Positions 33,779 through 41,828 of a stretch of DNA of 64,000 bases are shown here, one piece after another. The notes under the pieces were generated by a model. That model was not told the DNA's origin. It searched no databases and worked only from the letters and a program-made list of their open reading frames with translations. The position numbers were made by a program, and so were the translations under genes. This DNA comes from Treponema sp. GTDB taxonomy: Bacteria; Spirochaetota; Spirochaetia; Treponematales; Treponemataceae. The stretch lies in NCBI GenBank assembly GCA_017935745.1, contig JAGBGX010000012.1:248001-312000 (forward strand). Reading direction: 5' to 3'. Within the stretch, counting starts at the first letter, position 1, and each line of letters starts with the position of its first letter.

Positions 33779-35015
33779 TCACGGCGCTCCTGAAAATTCC
33801 GCTGTTGCAGTACTGAACCTGCATCACGCTTCTTGCAAGCTCCTCAAGGCATGAAGCCGGACTTTGATTGAAGACAGTCACGCTGCTCAAAGCCTTCTTC
33901 AGCAGCTGCAGAACCTGAAAAGACGATTCCGCGCCGGCAGCAGAATGCTTGAGTCCGTCCAGGGCTTCTATGAATCCCTGGATAAAAATATCAAAGAGAA
34001 CTCTCGGCTCAAACGAAGCGCATGACGAGACAGTCTGCGGAATATCAGGAACACGGCCGCCTGCAACCGACTTGAAGAATTCCAAGGCGCACAGCTTCAC
34101 CGCCTCAGGCTTCACCTTCAGAAATGACTGCAAAAAACCGGTGATGCTTTCATACTCAGCGCCTGAATGGAGGGCAGCCTCATAATGGAAAACTCTGCTG
34201 ATGACATTTTTTTGCTGCTCAGGTGTCCGCTCAAAAAAAGCGTATGTCCGCACCCGCGAAAGAATCGTCGGAAGAAGCGAGCTTTTCCGCTTTGTGGTAA
34301 GGATGAAAACCACATCTTCAGGAGGCTCCTCAAGAATCTTTAAAAGCGCATTCCGCGCGCTCTCCGCCATCAAGTCTGCATTTTCTATAATCAGCACTTT
34401 TCTTCCGCCGCCAGCCTTTAAATGCGCCCATGCGGAACAATTGCGTATCTGGGAGACAGGAACAGAATCATACAGGAACGAGCTTTCAAGCTTGCCGCAG
34501 TTTTTTTCAACTTCGTCCAGAATTTTCTCAAGACTGTCTCCGTCAGGAATCACGCGTCCCGGCTGAAGCAGCTCAAGGTTTTCATCAACCGCCTGAAGCA
34601 GCGGAGCGAATTTTGAAAGCTTGTCCTCCCCTTCCCACAGAACAGGACTGAACCGCACAGTCAGCTTTCTCACGGCGCGCAGGTACAGAAACCGGGCGGC
34701 CTCAAGGTGACGTGTGTTCTGAAGGCTCTGGCTCAGCAGCGTCATTTTTGCCGCCGCAATTTCCAACGTTCGGTTTCCTGCCCCGACAACAAGGACATTC
34801 TGGCTCACCATTGCCTTATGCTGCATGCAGCTGCGGCAGCCGCAGTCCCATGCTCCGCCTTTCTCGCACGAAAGAACCCGTGCAGTTTCCAGCGCGCACG
34901 AAAGCTTTCCCGAGGAGGCAGGCCCGGAAAACAAAACAGATCCGGGAAAGCGGCCGCGCCTGATGTCTTCCTTCAAAAGAGATGTTGCGCTCTGATTTAA
35001 AATATTGTCAAACAT
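33771..35015 (-). CDS. holB: DNA polymerase III delta' subunit
   Basis: 414 residues. The clamp-loader fold is seen in SVLFSGPASSGKLSCAL (P-loop, with the usual degeneracy of delta'), the zinc cysteines CEKGGAWDCGCRSC, VLIIENADLM, NALLKILEEPPEDVVFIL and TILSRVRTY (SRC-like). The delta' subunit opens and loads the sliding clamp. The C-terminal extension is long. The operon order murG-cvpA-holB-kinase-regulator suggests co-transcription. Confidence 0.85.
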   Translation of the reverse strand: MFDNILNQSATSLLKEDIRRGRFPGSVLFSGPASSGKLSCALETARVLSCEKGGAWDCGCRSCMQHKAMVSQNVLVVGAGNRTLEIAAAKMTLLSQSLQNTRHLEAARFLYLRAVRKLTVRFSPVLWEGEDKLSKFAPLLQAVDENLELLQPGRVIPDGDSLEKILDEVEKNCGKLESSFLYDSVPVSQIRNCSAWAHLKAGGGRKVLIIENADLMAESARNALLKILEEPPEDVVFILTTKRKSSLLPTILSRVRTYAFFERTPEQQKNVISRVFHYEAALHSGAEYESITGFLQSFLKVKPEAVKLCALEFFKSVAGGRVPDIPQTVSSCASFEPRVLFDIFIQGFIEALDGLKHSAAGAESSFQVLQLLKKALSSVTVFNQSPASCLEELARSVMQVQYCNSGIFRSAVNE

Positions 35016-35036
35016 AGCTCACCAAAAACACAAGGC

Positions 35037-35543
35037 TCAGTCGGGAACCTGCACCGCAGCATGCTCCACAGCACTGGTTATTGACTGAAGCGGAACTGAA
35101 ATGAACGGCTGCAAAATCCGGGCAAAAAAACTGCCTGAAAGCATTGGCTCCGTCTTGAACCACGGCTGCGCCTGCATGAAAATCAGGATTACGCCGACAA
35201 TGACAAGTCCTTCCGCAAGCCCGAACACAAAGCCCAGAAGCCTGTCCAAGTCCTTGAATATGTCACCTCCGAAAATATTTTTCACCGCTGTCTGTATGAT
35301 TTTCATTATGATGAATGAAATGATAAAAATCAGGAGGAAGGCAAGCACAACAGAAACAAAGTGAACTTTCAGATGCATTTCAATCGGACCGACAAGACGG
35401 CTGTAAAACAGAAGCGCAGTCCATGCGCTCACAACAGGCGCAGCCTTCCCAAACACTTCATTCAGGAATCCGTTGATTGCCCCGAACACAGCAAATCCAA
35501 ACACAATAATCAAAAAAACAACGTCAATGGCAGGAAACATCAT
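35037..35543 (-). CDS. cvpA: CvpA family membrane protein
   Basis: 168 residues from ATG 35543. Four hydrophobic segments, starting IDVVFLIIVFGFAVFGAING, and the motif GFVFGLAEGLVIVGVIL match the CvpA/colicin V production family, whose members support envelope stability. It overlaps the murG stop by 20 bp. It is not a colicin gene despite the family name. Confidence 0.85.
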   Translation of the reverse strand: MMFPAIDVVFLIIVFGFAVFGAINGFLNEVFGKAAPVVSAWTALLFYSRLVGPIEMHLKVHFVSVVLAFLLIFIISFIIMKIIQTAVKNIFGGDIFKDLDRLLGFVFGLAEGLVIVGVILIFMQAQPWFKTEPMLSGSFFARILQPFISVPLQSITSAVEHAAVQVPD

Positions 35544-36699
35544 GGCTGATTTCTCCCAGCATAAGGCTTGCAATAGTTTCTGACGGCCTTTTGCCCCCGC
35601 AGATTCTCATGCAGTTTTCAGCAAAAGATTTCCGTGTGCAGCTGTCCTTCATTTTTTCAAGCGCGGCAAACAGCTGCTCCTTCATGCTGCCGTCTTCATG
35701 CAGAACAAGCGCGGCTCCGCGCTCAGCAAAATAGGCAGCATTGTCAACCTGATCTCCGCGGGTTCCCTGGCCGCACAGAGGAATCAGAATCATCGGCTTG
35801 GCGCACACTGCGCATTCCCACAGGAAATTGGCGCCCGCACGGGAAACCACAATGTCGCAGACCTGAAGCACAGCGGGCATTTCGTCATGCAGAAACGCAT
35901 ACGGCCGGTAGTCCTCGTCCGCAGCCTCCAGCAGTTCAGGGTGCTCCGCCGCAAACCGGCTTCCTGTCTGATGAACAACAGCAAACGATTTTTTCAGCTG
36001 CTCAAGATTTTCCACTATGAGCGAATTGATCTGAAGCGAACCCATGCTTCCGCCGACAACAAGAAGCACCGGCTTTTCTCTGTGCAGGCCTGTTCCAAGG
36101 AACGCCCTTCCTTTTTCGCTGCAGTCCGTGTAAAAAACAGGGCGCACAGGATTTCCAGTGACAACGCATTTTTCCTGCATCTTCCTGCTGAAGCATGATT
36201 TTGTCTCTTCGTATGAAATGAAAATTCTTGACGCGCCGGAACTGTTGAGCCGCGTGGCAAGCCCGGGTGTGCAGTCGCATTCATGCGTAATATACGGAAT
36301 ACGGAGCAGCCGCGCGGCAGCACAAGGAGGAACGCTCACAAATCCGCCTTTTGAAAACAGCAGATCAGGCCTGAGCTTCTTTAGAAGAAAAAAGGAACGC
36401 ACAACTCCTGCAAGAATCTTAAAGGCGTCCGTCAGGTTTTGCAAGGAAACATACCGGCGCAGCTTTCCGCATGGAATTCCATGGAACGCAGCAATGCTTC
36501 CGCCGCGGGACTCAAGGCAGTTTTCCACGACAGACGCATCCATTCCCTGCGCATTCCCAATCCAATGAACCGCAGCTTCCACGCCGTATTTTTCAGAAAG
36601 AATTTTTATCTCGTCTGCAACAGCGATTCCCGGATAGATATGCCCCCCGGTGCCGCCGCCGGCAAACACAATGCAAAGTTTTTTTTTCGGACGCTCCAT
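35524..36699 (-). CDS. murG: UDP-GlcNAc:undecaprenyl-PP-MurNAc-pentapeptide GlcNAc transferase
   Basis: 391 residues. The first glycine loop FAGGGTGGHIYPGIAVAD and the second LLVVGGSMGSLQIN are diagnostic, as is VVSRAGANFLWE in the donor site. It makes lipid II at the inner membrane. No clear ribosome site lies between it and the ankyrin gene three bases upstream, so translation may be coupled. Confidence 0.95.
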   Translation of the reverse strand: MERPKKKLCIVFAGGGTGGHIYPGIAVADEIKILSEKYGVEAAVHWIGNAQGMDASVVENCLESRGGSIAAFHGIPCGKLRRYVSLQNLTDAFKILAGVVRSFFLLKKLRPDLLFSKGGFVSVPPCAAARLLRIPYITHECDCTPGLATRLNSSGASRIFISYEETKSCFSRKMQEKCVVTGNPVRPVFYTDCSEKGRAFLGTGLHREKPVLLVVGGSMGSLQINSLIVENLEQLKKSFAVVHQTGSRFAAEHPELLEAADEDYRPYAFLHDEMPAVLQVCDIVVSRAGANFLWECAVCAKPMILIPLCGQGTRGDQVDNAAYFAERGAALVLHEDGSMKEQLFAALEKMKDSCTRKSFAENCMRICGGKRPSETIASLMLGEISHDVSCH

Positions 36700-36702
36700 A
36701 GG

Positions 36703-37632
36703 CTACTGTTCTTCTTTCTGCGGAATGCGTTCCATCAGCTTCATAAGCTCTTCATTTTTAAAAAGGGACGCATATTCCCGGGCGCTCATGCCCATGCTGT
36801 CCTTTATGTCAGGATCAGCTCCCGAATCCAAAAGAAGCTTCACTATTCTGGAATTTCCGTTTCCAACAGCAAGAACGAGGATTGACTGCCCGTCGGAACT
36901 CATTGTCCCAAGGTCAGCGCCTCTTTCAATAAGCAGCTGTGCAATGCGGTAGTTCTTGCGCCATACAGCATCCATTACCGGCGTATATCCGCGGTCCTTG
37001 GAAACTGCGTTTATATCAGCGCCGCCTTTCAAAAGAATGTCAATCTGCTCTTCGTTTTCAGCGCGAACGGCAGCACACAGCAGCGGCACTCCTTCCGAAG
37101 AAAAGGCATTCACATCCATTCCGGCAGCGAGAATCATGCTGCATATCTGCGGTTTTTCCTTTTCAAGATAATAAAGATAGCTGTCTGCCGTAAACGGAAT
37201 GCCTTCCTTAAAAAGACTGGCAAGATTCTGCCTGCGGATATCCTCAGCGGCAACAGCAGGCGCGGCTTCCTGCAAATAAGCGACAAGCGCATCGGCTGAC
37301 GGAAACTGCTTCAAAAAAATTCCTGAGGACACGCTGCTGACTGCATATCTTTTTATAGTCTCATCGTTCCCATGAATCAGCGTCATCATCCCCTTTCCGG
37401 CTGCAAGCCCGAGGATAAAAATGAAATCGTCATAGCAGCAGATATAGTCAGCGTTCAGCACAACGCAGTGTGTGCAGCATGCAGCCTGCTCAGCAATTTC
37501 TGATATCTGGGAGCATGTCAAATTTCCTGACACAAACACTTCCTCATAATCCCAGCCTTCCGACTCAAAAAATGTCTCAGTCTTTCCCACGTCCCGGTCT
37601 CTGACTTCAGGAGCAACAATCAACCACTTCAT
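36703..37632 (-). CDS. ankyrin repeat protein
   Basis: 309 residues. The first 110 residues form a Rossmann/TIR-like alpha/beta region (KWLIVAPEVRDRDVGKTETFF and VVLNADYICCYDDFIFILG) of unknown role. The C-terminal half has four to five ankyrin units (IDILLKGGADINAVSKD, YTPVMDAVWRKNYRIAQLL, KLLLDSGADPDIKDSMG). There is no signal peptide. It is the first gene of the murG operon; its promoter ends 7 nt before the ATG. Confidence 0.85.
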   Translation of the reverse strand: MKWLIVAPEVRDRDVGKTETFFESEGWDYEEVFVSGNLTCSQISEIAEQAACCTHCVVLNADYICCYDDFIFILGLAAGKGMMTLIHGNDETIKRYAVSSVSSGIFLKQFPSADALVAYLQEAAPAVAAEDIRRQNLASLFKEGIPFTADSYLYYLEKEKPQICSMILAAGMDVNAFSSEGVPLLCAAVRAENEEQIDILLKGGADINAVSKDRGYTPVMDAVWRKNYRIAQLLIERGADLGTMSSDGQSILVLAVGNGNSRIVKLLLDSGADPDIKDSMGMSAREYASLFKNEELMKLMERIPQKEEQ

Positions 37633-37639
37633 TCTTTCC

Positions 37640-37668
37640 AGTATATACTAATCAGCGCAAGGTTTCAA
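37640..37668 (-). promoter_or_regulatory. promoter of the ankyrin-murG operon abutting the start codon
   Basis: On the minus strand TTGAAA (37668-37663), 17 bp, TATACT (37645-37640), then 7 bases to the ATG at 37632. The seven bases GGAAAGA are purine-rich but would be too short to serve as a normal leader. A small hairpin (GTTTCA/TGAAAC, about 37662-37680) covers the -35 box. Confidence 0.65.
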
Positions 37669-37752
37669 TAAGACTGAAACATCTGATGCGTCATTGCAGA
37701 AAAAAAAGCGCCGCGCATCACTATAAATTTTCCTAAATTTCATTATTTGCTC

Positions 37753-37781
37753 TTGACCAAGGATTTCTTTTTATATATAGT
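37753..37781 (+). promoter_or_regulatory. promoter of the tRNA operon
   Basis: TTGACC (37753-37758), 17-bp spacer, TATAGT (37776-37781), about 18 nt before tRNA-His. A TATATT overlaps just downstream. Confidence 0.65.
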
Positions 37782-37799
37782 ATATTGTATCGATTACAT

Positions 37800-37872
37800 G
37801 GTGCCTGTAGTTCAGGGGTAGAGCGCCAGATTGTGGATCTGGTTGTCGTGGGTTCAAATCCCACCAGGCACC
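37800..37872 (+). tRNA. tRNA-His (anticodon GTG)
   Basis: The acceptor GTGCCTG pairs with CAGGCAC. An extra G at 37800 (position -1) faces C73, the histidine identity pair. Anticodon loop TTGTGGA. CCA is not encoded. First of a four-tRNA operon. Confidence 0.96.
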
Positions 37873-37904
37873 CGCGGACCGGCAAAGGAGCCGTGTAACA
37901 GAAC

Positions 37905-37978
37905 GCGTTCGTAGCTCAACTGGATAGAGCAGTGGACTTCGAATCCGAAGGTTGCACGTTCAAGCCGTGTCGGACGCA
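37905..37978 (+). tRNA. tRNA-Arg (anticodon TCG)
   Basis: The acceptor GCGTTCG pairs with CGGACGC, with one T-G pair. The anticodon loop is CTTCGAA, anticodon TCG. The lower part of the anticodon stem is imperfect (a G-A and a T-G opposition). CCA is not encoded. Confidence 0.9.
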
Positions 37979-37984
37979 GGAACC

Positions 37985-38057
37985 GGGCGATTAGCTCAGC
38001 TGGTAGAGCAACAGACTCTTAATCTGTGGGTCGGGAGTTCGATCCTCCCATCGCTCA
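37985..38057 (+). tRNA. tRNA-Lys (anticodon CTT)
   Basis: The acceptor GGGCGAT pairs with ATCGCTC. Anticodon loop CTCTTAA (CTT). T loop TTCGATC. It begins 6 nt after tRNA-Arg, so it is processed from one transcript. Confidence 0.95.
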
Positions 38058-38100
38058 AAGGATTTTGAAGCACTTTGTGTAGGTCAATAGAATCCTCCAT

Positions 38101-38181
38101 GCGAGAGTGGTGAAATTGGCAGACACGCTAGACTTAGGATCTAGTGCCCTAGGCGTGAGGGTTCAAGTCCCTCCTCTCGCA
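38101..38181 (+). tRNA. tRNA-Leu (anticodon TAG)
   Basis: 81 nt with a long variable arm (TGCCCTAGGCGTG). The acceptor GCGAGAG pairs with CTCTCGC. The anticodon loop is CTTAGGA (TAG). CCA is not encoded. Its 3' end abuts the scar at 38182. Confidence 0.96.
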
Positions 38182-38252
38182 GTACATAATTCCTTGTATT
38201 GAAAGGATTTACACCACGGAAAATCCCTCGTGACAGCAGATTTGACAGCAAT
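38182..38252 (+). repeat. scar after tRNA-Leu related to the ssrA scar
   Basis: TAATTCCTTGTATT (38187-38200), then GAAAGGATTTACA, and GTGACAGCA and TTGACAGCAA at 38230-38251. The order and the 43-nt offset are the same as after ssrA at 7132. The pair of GACAGCA repeats resembles integrase arm-site repeats found beside tRNA attachment sites. No integrase gene is nearby. Nothing further is seen up to 38309. Confidence 0.6.
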
Positions 38253-38309
38253 TCCTTGTTTCGGAGCGCTACGGAATGAGAGTCACCGGGCTAATGCATT
38301 TTTTCTGTT

Positions 38310-38660
38310 TTACCGTGTCTCCTGCCGCCCTTTCTTGACACGCTTTCTGGCAGAACGGGCTGAAAACGGCTCCTGCTGTGCAAAGCGCTCTTCCAGCCGC
38401 TCAAGAACATCGGATGCTACATCAGGAATTTCAGACGGAAAATCCATGAAAAGCTGATAAGGTTTTACGCCAAGCACATCTGCCAGCCTGGCAAAATTCT
38501 GCCGTGACGGCCATATATCGCATGTTTCATAGTTTGAAACGGTAGTCGGAGAAATATCCATCAGCTCGGCAAGCTTTTCCTGAGACAGGCCGTTCTTCAT
38601 CCTGAACCGCTTTATATTGCCTGATAAAATTTCAGCAATCCGCCGCTCTGTTTTTGTCAT
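38310..38660 (-). CDS. XRE-family HTH regulator
   Basis: 116 residues. The HTH occupies about residues 14-70: IKRFRMKNGLSQEKLAELMD and SPTTVSNYETCDIWPS. The basic C-terminal tail is KKGRQETR. The start overlaps the lipoprotein stop by four bases, so it is the last gene of that operon. The target is unknown. Confidence 0.88.
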   Translation of the reverse strand: MTKTERRIAEILSGNIKRFRMKNGLSQEKLAELMDISPTTVSNYETCDIWPSRQNFARLADVLGVKPYQLFMDFPSEIPDVASDVLERLEERFAQQEPFSARSARKRVKKGRQETR

Positions 38661-39046
38661 TGCCTCTTTCTTGAAGCCGCCTCTGCCTTCAGCCGCGTAT
38701 CATATACGGCGACAAGCTGCTGCGCAATCCAGCCGTTCCCGCACTTGTACCAGAGAACATACTCTGCCTGCGGGATTTTCTTTGCATCATCTGGCGCTGG
38801 CTCTGCCTTCACGTACTTTTTTCCGCAGACTAAAAATATGTCGCCGCTTCTGGCATGGGAGGAAACGCTGCTTGAGCTGTCAGCTTCTGTCCTGAGCGCA
38901 GCATACGGAACAGTCACAACAGCCCATTCGCGGTCAGGGCTTATGTTCTGCACATCAAGGGAATTCAGCTCGATGCTTTTCTGTCTGCGGCAGCCGCAAA
39001 GGCACAGGGGTATGCAGCAAGCGGCCGCCAAGACTATCTTTTTCAT
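38657..39046 (-). CDS. SH3b-like lipoprotein
   Basis: 129 residues from ATG 39046. The lipobox is CIPLCLCGC with the cysteine near residue 19. The mature part has VPYAALRTEADSSSSV, RSGDIFLVCGKKYVK and NGWIAQQLVAVYD, a bacterial SH3-type fold often used to bind peptidoglycan. Its start overlaps the Nudix stop (TGATG). It is likely anchored to a periplasmic membrane face. Confidence 0.75.
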   Translation of the reverse strand: MKKIVLAAACCIPLCLCGCRRQKSIELNSLDVQNISPDREWAVVTVPYAALRTEADSSSSVSSHARSGDIFLVCGKKYVKAEPAPDDAKKIPQAEYVLWYKCGNGWIAQQLVAVYDTRLKAEAASRKRQ

Positions 39047-39456
39047 CAGCACGACTCTTTTATGTATTTTTTCACTTCAGGATACAAAAGCAGATCGCTG
39101 TCAACAAAATGCAATGACGCAATCTCTTCGACATCAGCCCACCTGTACTCTGAATGCTCAGTCAGCTCATAGTGCTTTTGCATTCCATCGTGAGGGACAA
39201 AAATCCGGTAGGCATGAAGCGCAATCTGCTGCCCGTTGTGCACAAATGATGAAGCGGCGACAGCTTCCCCCGGCACAACGTCAATTCCGAATTCCTCCTT
39301 CATTTCCCGGACAACAGCCGACGCATCATCCTCGCCCGGCTCTGCCTTTCCCCCGGGAAATTCCCACCGTCCTCCCATCTGGCCCGCCGGATTTCTGCGG
39401 GCAATCAGCACTTTTCCGCTGCAGACGGCGATGCAGGCTACAGAAACATTTTCCAT
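39046..39456 (-). CDS. Nudix hydrolase (MutT-like)
   Basis: 136 residues. The Nudix box is complete: GGKAEPGEDDASAVVREM with KEEFGI following (about residues 35-58). The N-terminus VACIAVCSGKVLIARRNP and length fit MutT/8-oxo-dGTP diphosphatases, though substrate cannot be fixed. It lies between a small membrane protein and the SH3b lipoprotein. Confidence 0.9.
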   Translation of the reverse strand: MENVSVACIAVCSGKVLIARRNPAGQMGGRWEFPGGKAEPGEDDASAVVREMKEEFGIDVVPGEAVAASSFVHNGQQIALHAYRIFVPHDGMQKHYELTEHSEYRWADVEEIASLHFVDSDLLLYPEVKKYIKESC

Positions 39457-39467
39457 GGAAGCCGCCG

Positions 39468-39902
39468 CTACAGAAGCACTATCTGAGGAAACACAAAGTG
39501 CAGGATTCCTGCCGCAATGCAGACCGCGCCGATTATTTTCCGCGAGCCCAAGACTGCGCCGGCCGCCGGGGGAACAGAAGACGGCTCTGAGGAAGACGCC
39601 ATGTAGTATTCCAGAAGAATAGAAAATCCTGCCGCAAAGCCTGCAAGCACAGGAAACAGATCGCCGATAACAGGAACGTCATTGCGAAACACAGACAGAA
39701 TTTTCATCACTGCAACAAAGATGCACAGAATTCCAACGACAAGCCTGAACACAGGGCTGTTAAAGTCAAGGATTGTACTGCCGGAGCTGACTGAATCCCC
39801 TTCACCTGAAAATTCATCCTCCTGCGCCAAGTTCTTTCCGTATACAAGAATCAGGCCTGCAAGAACATTCAGCAGAACTGAAAGAAAATAAAATTGAGCC
39901 AT
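39468..39902 (-). CDS. small integral membrane protein, function unknown
   Basis: 144 residues from ATG 39902; AGAGGGGGA lies upstream. Four hydrophobic helices: YFLSVLLNVLAGLILVYG, VGILCIFVAVMKILSVF, LFPVLAGFAAGFSILLEYY and IIGAVCIAAGILHFVFPQ. A short acidic loop links the first two. I do not recognise the family; it resembles small conserved membrane proteins of treponemes. Confidence 0.7.
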   Translation of the reverse strand: MAQFYFLSVLLNVLAGLILVYGKNLAQEDEFSGEGDSVSSGSTILDFNSPVFRLVVGILCIFVAVMKILSVFRNDVPVIGDLFPVLAGFAAGFSILLEYYMASSSEPSSVPPAAGAVLGSRKIIGAVCIAAGILHFVFPQIVLL

Positions 39903-39959
39903 TAGCATTCCCCCTCTGCAAGCATAGAACAAAACATGAAAATTGTAAATGGCAGACGG

Positions 39960-40523
39960 CTACTTATTCAAAACTTTGCATTCAAATACGCATGATTCTT
40001 CCCCGGCCTCAGCCCTGCACGTCACAGCTGCAAGATCATAGTCGGCAAAGACAGCGCGGGCATCCTGCGGAGCGGCAGGGTCAAACACAAGGAGCTGCTC
40101 AAAGCGGCTGGCAACGGCTCCGTCAGTGTTCAGGCACTCAAAGGTGATTTTCAGGCTGACGGGAGAACCGTCCTGTTCACGGGAAGGAGACAGCGAAAGC
40201 GAGGCATACACGCTTCCGTCGAATGAAAAAGCGGACAGCGTTCCGTTCAGGCCGGCAACAGTGTTTCTGTCCTTTCCGCCGTTCAGAATGCTTACAGCAA
40301 ACACAAGCACTGCGCACATCATCATGACAAAAAAAACAGCCCTGTTTCCTTTCGTTGCAAAAAGAACCTTGAGCAGGCCTTTTTTGGGGGCCGTCTTTCC
40401 AGTGGCAAGATCGCTGTATATGCTCTGCTCATGCCGCCTGAAAGAGCCCCGCTCATAGTGAAAGTCAAGTCCGCCTGAGCTGTCTGAATCCTGTCCGCCG
40501 AAACCGCCGCCATGCATTTCCAT
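39960..40523 (-). CDS. single-pass membrane protein, function unknown
   Basis: 187 residues from ATG 40523. A cytoplasmic Gly/Ser-rich N-terminus is followed by one helix (AVFFVMMMCAVLVFAVSILN, about residues 65-84). The outer domain is beta-rich, with paired cysteines (FECLNTD, CRAEAGEESCVFEC). It lies 18 bp after the propeller lipoprotein gene. No recognised domain. Confidence 0.65.
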   Translation of the reverse strand: MEMHGGGFGGQDSDSSGGLDFHYERGSFRRHEQSIYSDLATGKTAPKKGLLKVLFATKGNRAVFFVMMMCAVLVFAVSILNGGKDRNTVAGLNGTLSAFSFDGSVYASLSLSPSREQDGSPVSLKITFECLNTDGAVASRFEQLLVFDPAAPQDARAVFADYDLAAVTCRAEAGEESCVFECKVLNK

Positions 40524-40540
40524 ACAACGCCCGGGCCGCC

Positions 40541-41755
40541 CTAGCTTTTTATCACGGCCTGAAGCAGGGAGTCTAGCCGCCACCAGCAGACTGAAGCCGA
40601 TTCTTTTTGCACTATGAGCGCGCTGATAATGCCTTCCCTGCTGAGGCTGAGCGTGCAGTAGAGGCTGTCCTTCCTGCTGACATCAATCTTGCGCCGCAGA
40701 ATCCGCTGCCCGTCAGACATCACCATCTGGAGACTGAACCCTTCCTCTGTCGCCACGATAAAATACAGCCAGCCGCTGTCTGTGACGCCGAGAAAATCAT
40801 ACGGAATATCAAACTGCTCCTTGGAGAATCCTTCCGACAGGCGCTCCTCATACGCGGGAATTGTAATGGGAAAATCGTAGGAATTCCGCTCAACATCAAA
40901 CGGATGCACGAGAGTCGCCGCATATTCAATTCCTGACTGCACACGGCTCGACTCATCAACATAGCTTGAAAAATAGTCCACCTTCAGGTACAGCTTGCGC
41001 TCATTATAATCAGGCACAACATTCTCAAGGGAAAAGAATGAGCCGCTCTTTTCCTGGGCAAACGGATTCGGAATGTTTTCATTTTCAATGGGAATGGAAT
41101 ACAGCAGGAAGCCGTCCGCAGAAAACCAGTAGACAACAACGCCCGACGCTGCGCTGCACAGGACAACAAGCTCGTTCCTGTCTGTCGTGAAGATATTCTT
41201 GATGTGCGGAAACGGAGTCCCGCCCGGCCCCTGCTGCCCGATATAGTTCATGTACTGCTTTTTTTCATCGAAGCGGACAATAATCTGGCTCAAAACCTGG
41301 CCTGTCTTTGCGTCAGTTTCCTGCCGCTCAAGCGGAAGCCTGTCCACGGCATACAGATACTTGCGCGAGTCAGCAGCGATTGCCGAAGGCTCGTTGAAGG
41401 CATACGCAACTGCCGCGCGCGTGGAATTCACCGGGTCAGACGGACCGTAAAAAGACGGGCGCGGATTTGTTTCCTCGTTGTAATACAGAGCAAGCAAGTC
41501 GCCGTAGCTGTTCATCTCCATTATTTTTCCGGCCTCGCCGTTAAGAATATAAAAAAAGCCGTCATGCATTGAGACAGCAGTACGGACTGCCACAGCATTT
41601 GAAAGGGAAAAGACATTCAGCTCGTCTTCAAAGCTGCCGTAGTTCAGGCTGAACAGCACTTCCTTTTCCACGGACGAAACAACCCTGCTTTTCCTGCATC
41701 CAAAGAAACTCACAGCAGCAAAAAGAAGCAGAGCGGCGCGTTTTACATATTCCAT
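40541..41755 (-). CDS. lipoprotein with predicted beta-propeller
   Basis: 404 residues. A lipoprotein signal is at the N-terminus (LLLFAAVSFFGC, Cys about residue 20). The body repeats blade-like segments with aromatic pairs, such as GFFYILNGEAGKIMEMNSYG, SRKYLYAVDRLPL and SGWLYFIVATEEGFSLQMV, in the style of NHL/six-bladed propellers conserved in treponemes. It is the first gene of a leftward operon. The promoter's -10 box lies 8 nt before the ATG with no Shine-Dalgarno. Confidence 0.72.
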   Translation of the reverse strand: MEYVKRAALLLFAAVSFFGCRKSRVVSSVEKEVLFSLNYGSFEDELNVFSLSNAVAVRTAVSMHDGFFYILNGEAGKIMEMNSYGDLLALYYNEETNPRPSFYGPSDPVNSTRAAVAYAFNEPSAIAADSRKYLYAVDRLPLERQETDAKTGQVLSQIIVRFDEKKQYMNYIGQQGPGGTPFPHIKNIFTTDRNELVVLCSAASGVVVYWFSADGFLLYSIPIENENIPNPFAQEKSGSFFSLENVVPDYNERKLYLKVDYFSSYVDESSRVQSGIEYAATLVHPFDVERNSYDFPITIPAYEERLSEGFSKEQFDIPYDFLGVTDSGWLYFIVATEEGFSLQMVMSDGQRILRRKIDVSRKDSLYCTLSLSREGIISALIVQKESASVCWWRLDSLLQAVIKS

Positions 41756-41763
41756 ACGTGATA

Positions 41764-41792
41764 AGGATAAATCATTTGCGTCATTTCTTCAA
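41764..41792 (-). promoter_or_regulatory. promoter abutting the propeller lipoprotein start
   Basis: Minus-strand TTGAAG (41792-41787), 17 bp, TATCCT (41769-41764), then 8 bases to ATG 41755. Confidence 0.55.
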
Positions 41793-41828
41793 GCGGAAAA
41801 ACTGCCGGACGGATGCACGGCCCGCACG

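Noticed and set aside
35037-35543. colicin V bacteriocin production locus
   Set aside because: The CvpA family name is historical; no bacteriocin, immunity or export gene is nearby.
38182-38309. an integrase or prophage behind tRNA-Leu
   Set aside because: Only short repeats remain; no integrase, excisionase or structural gene is present, so the site is at most a remnant.
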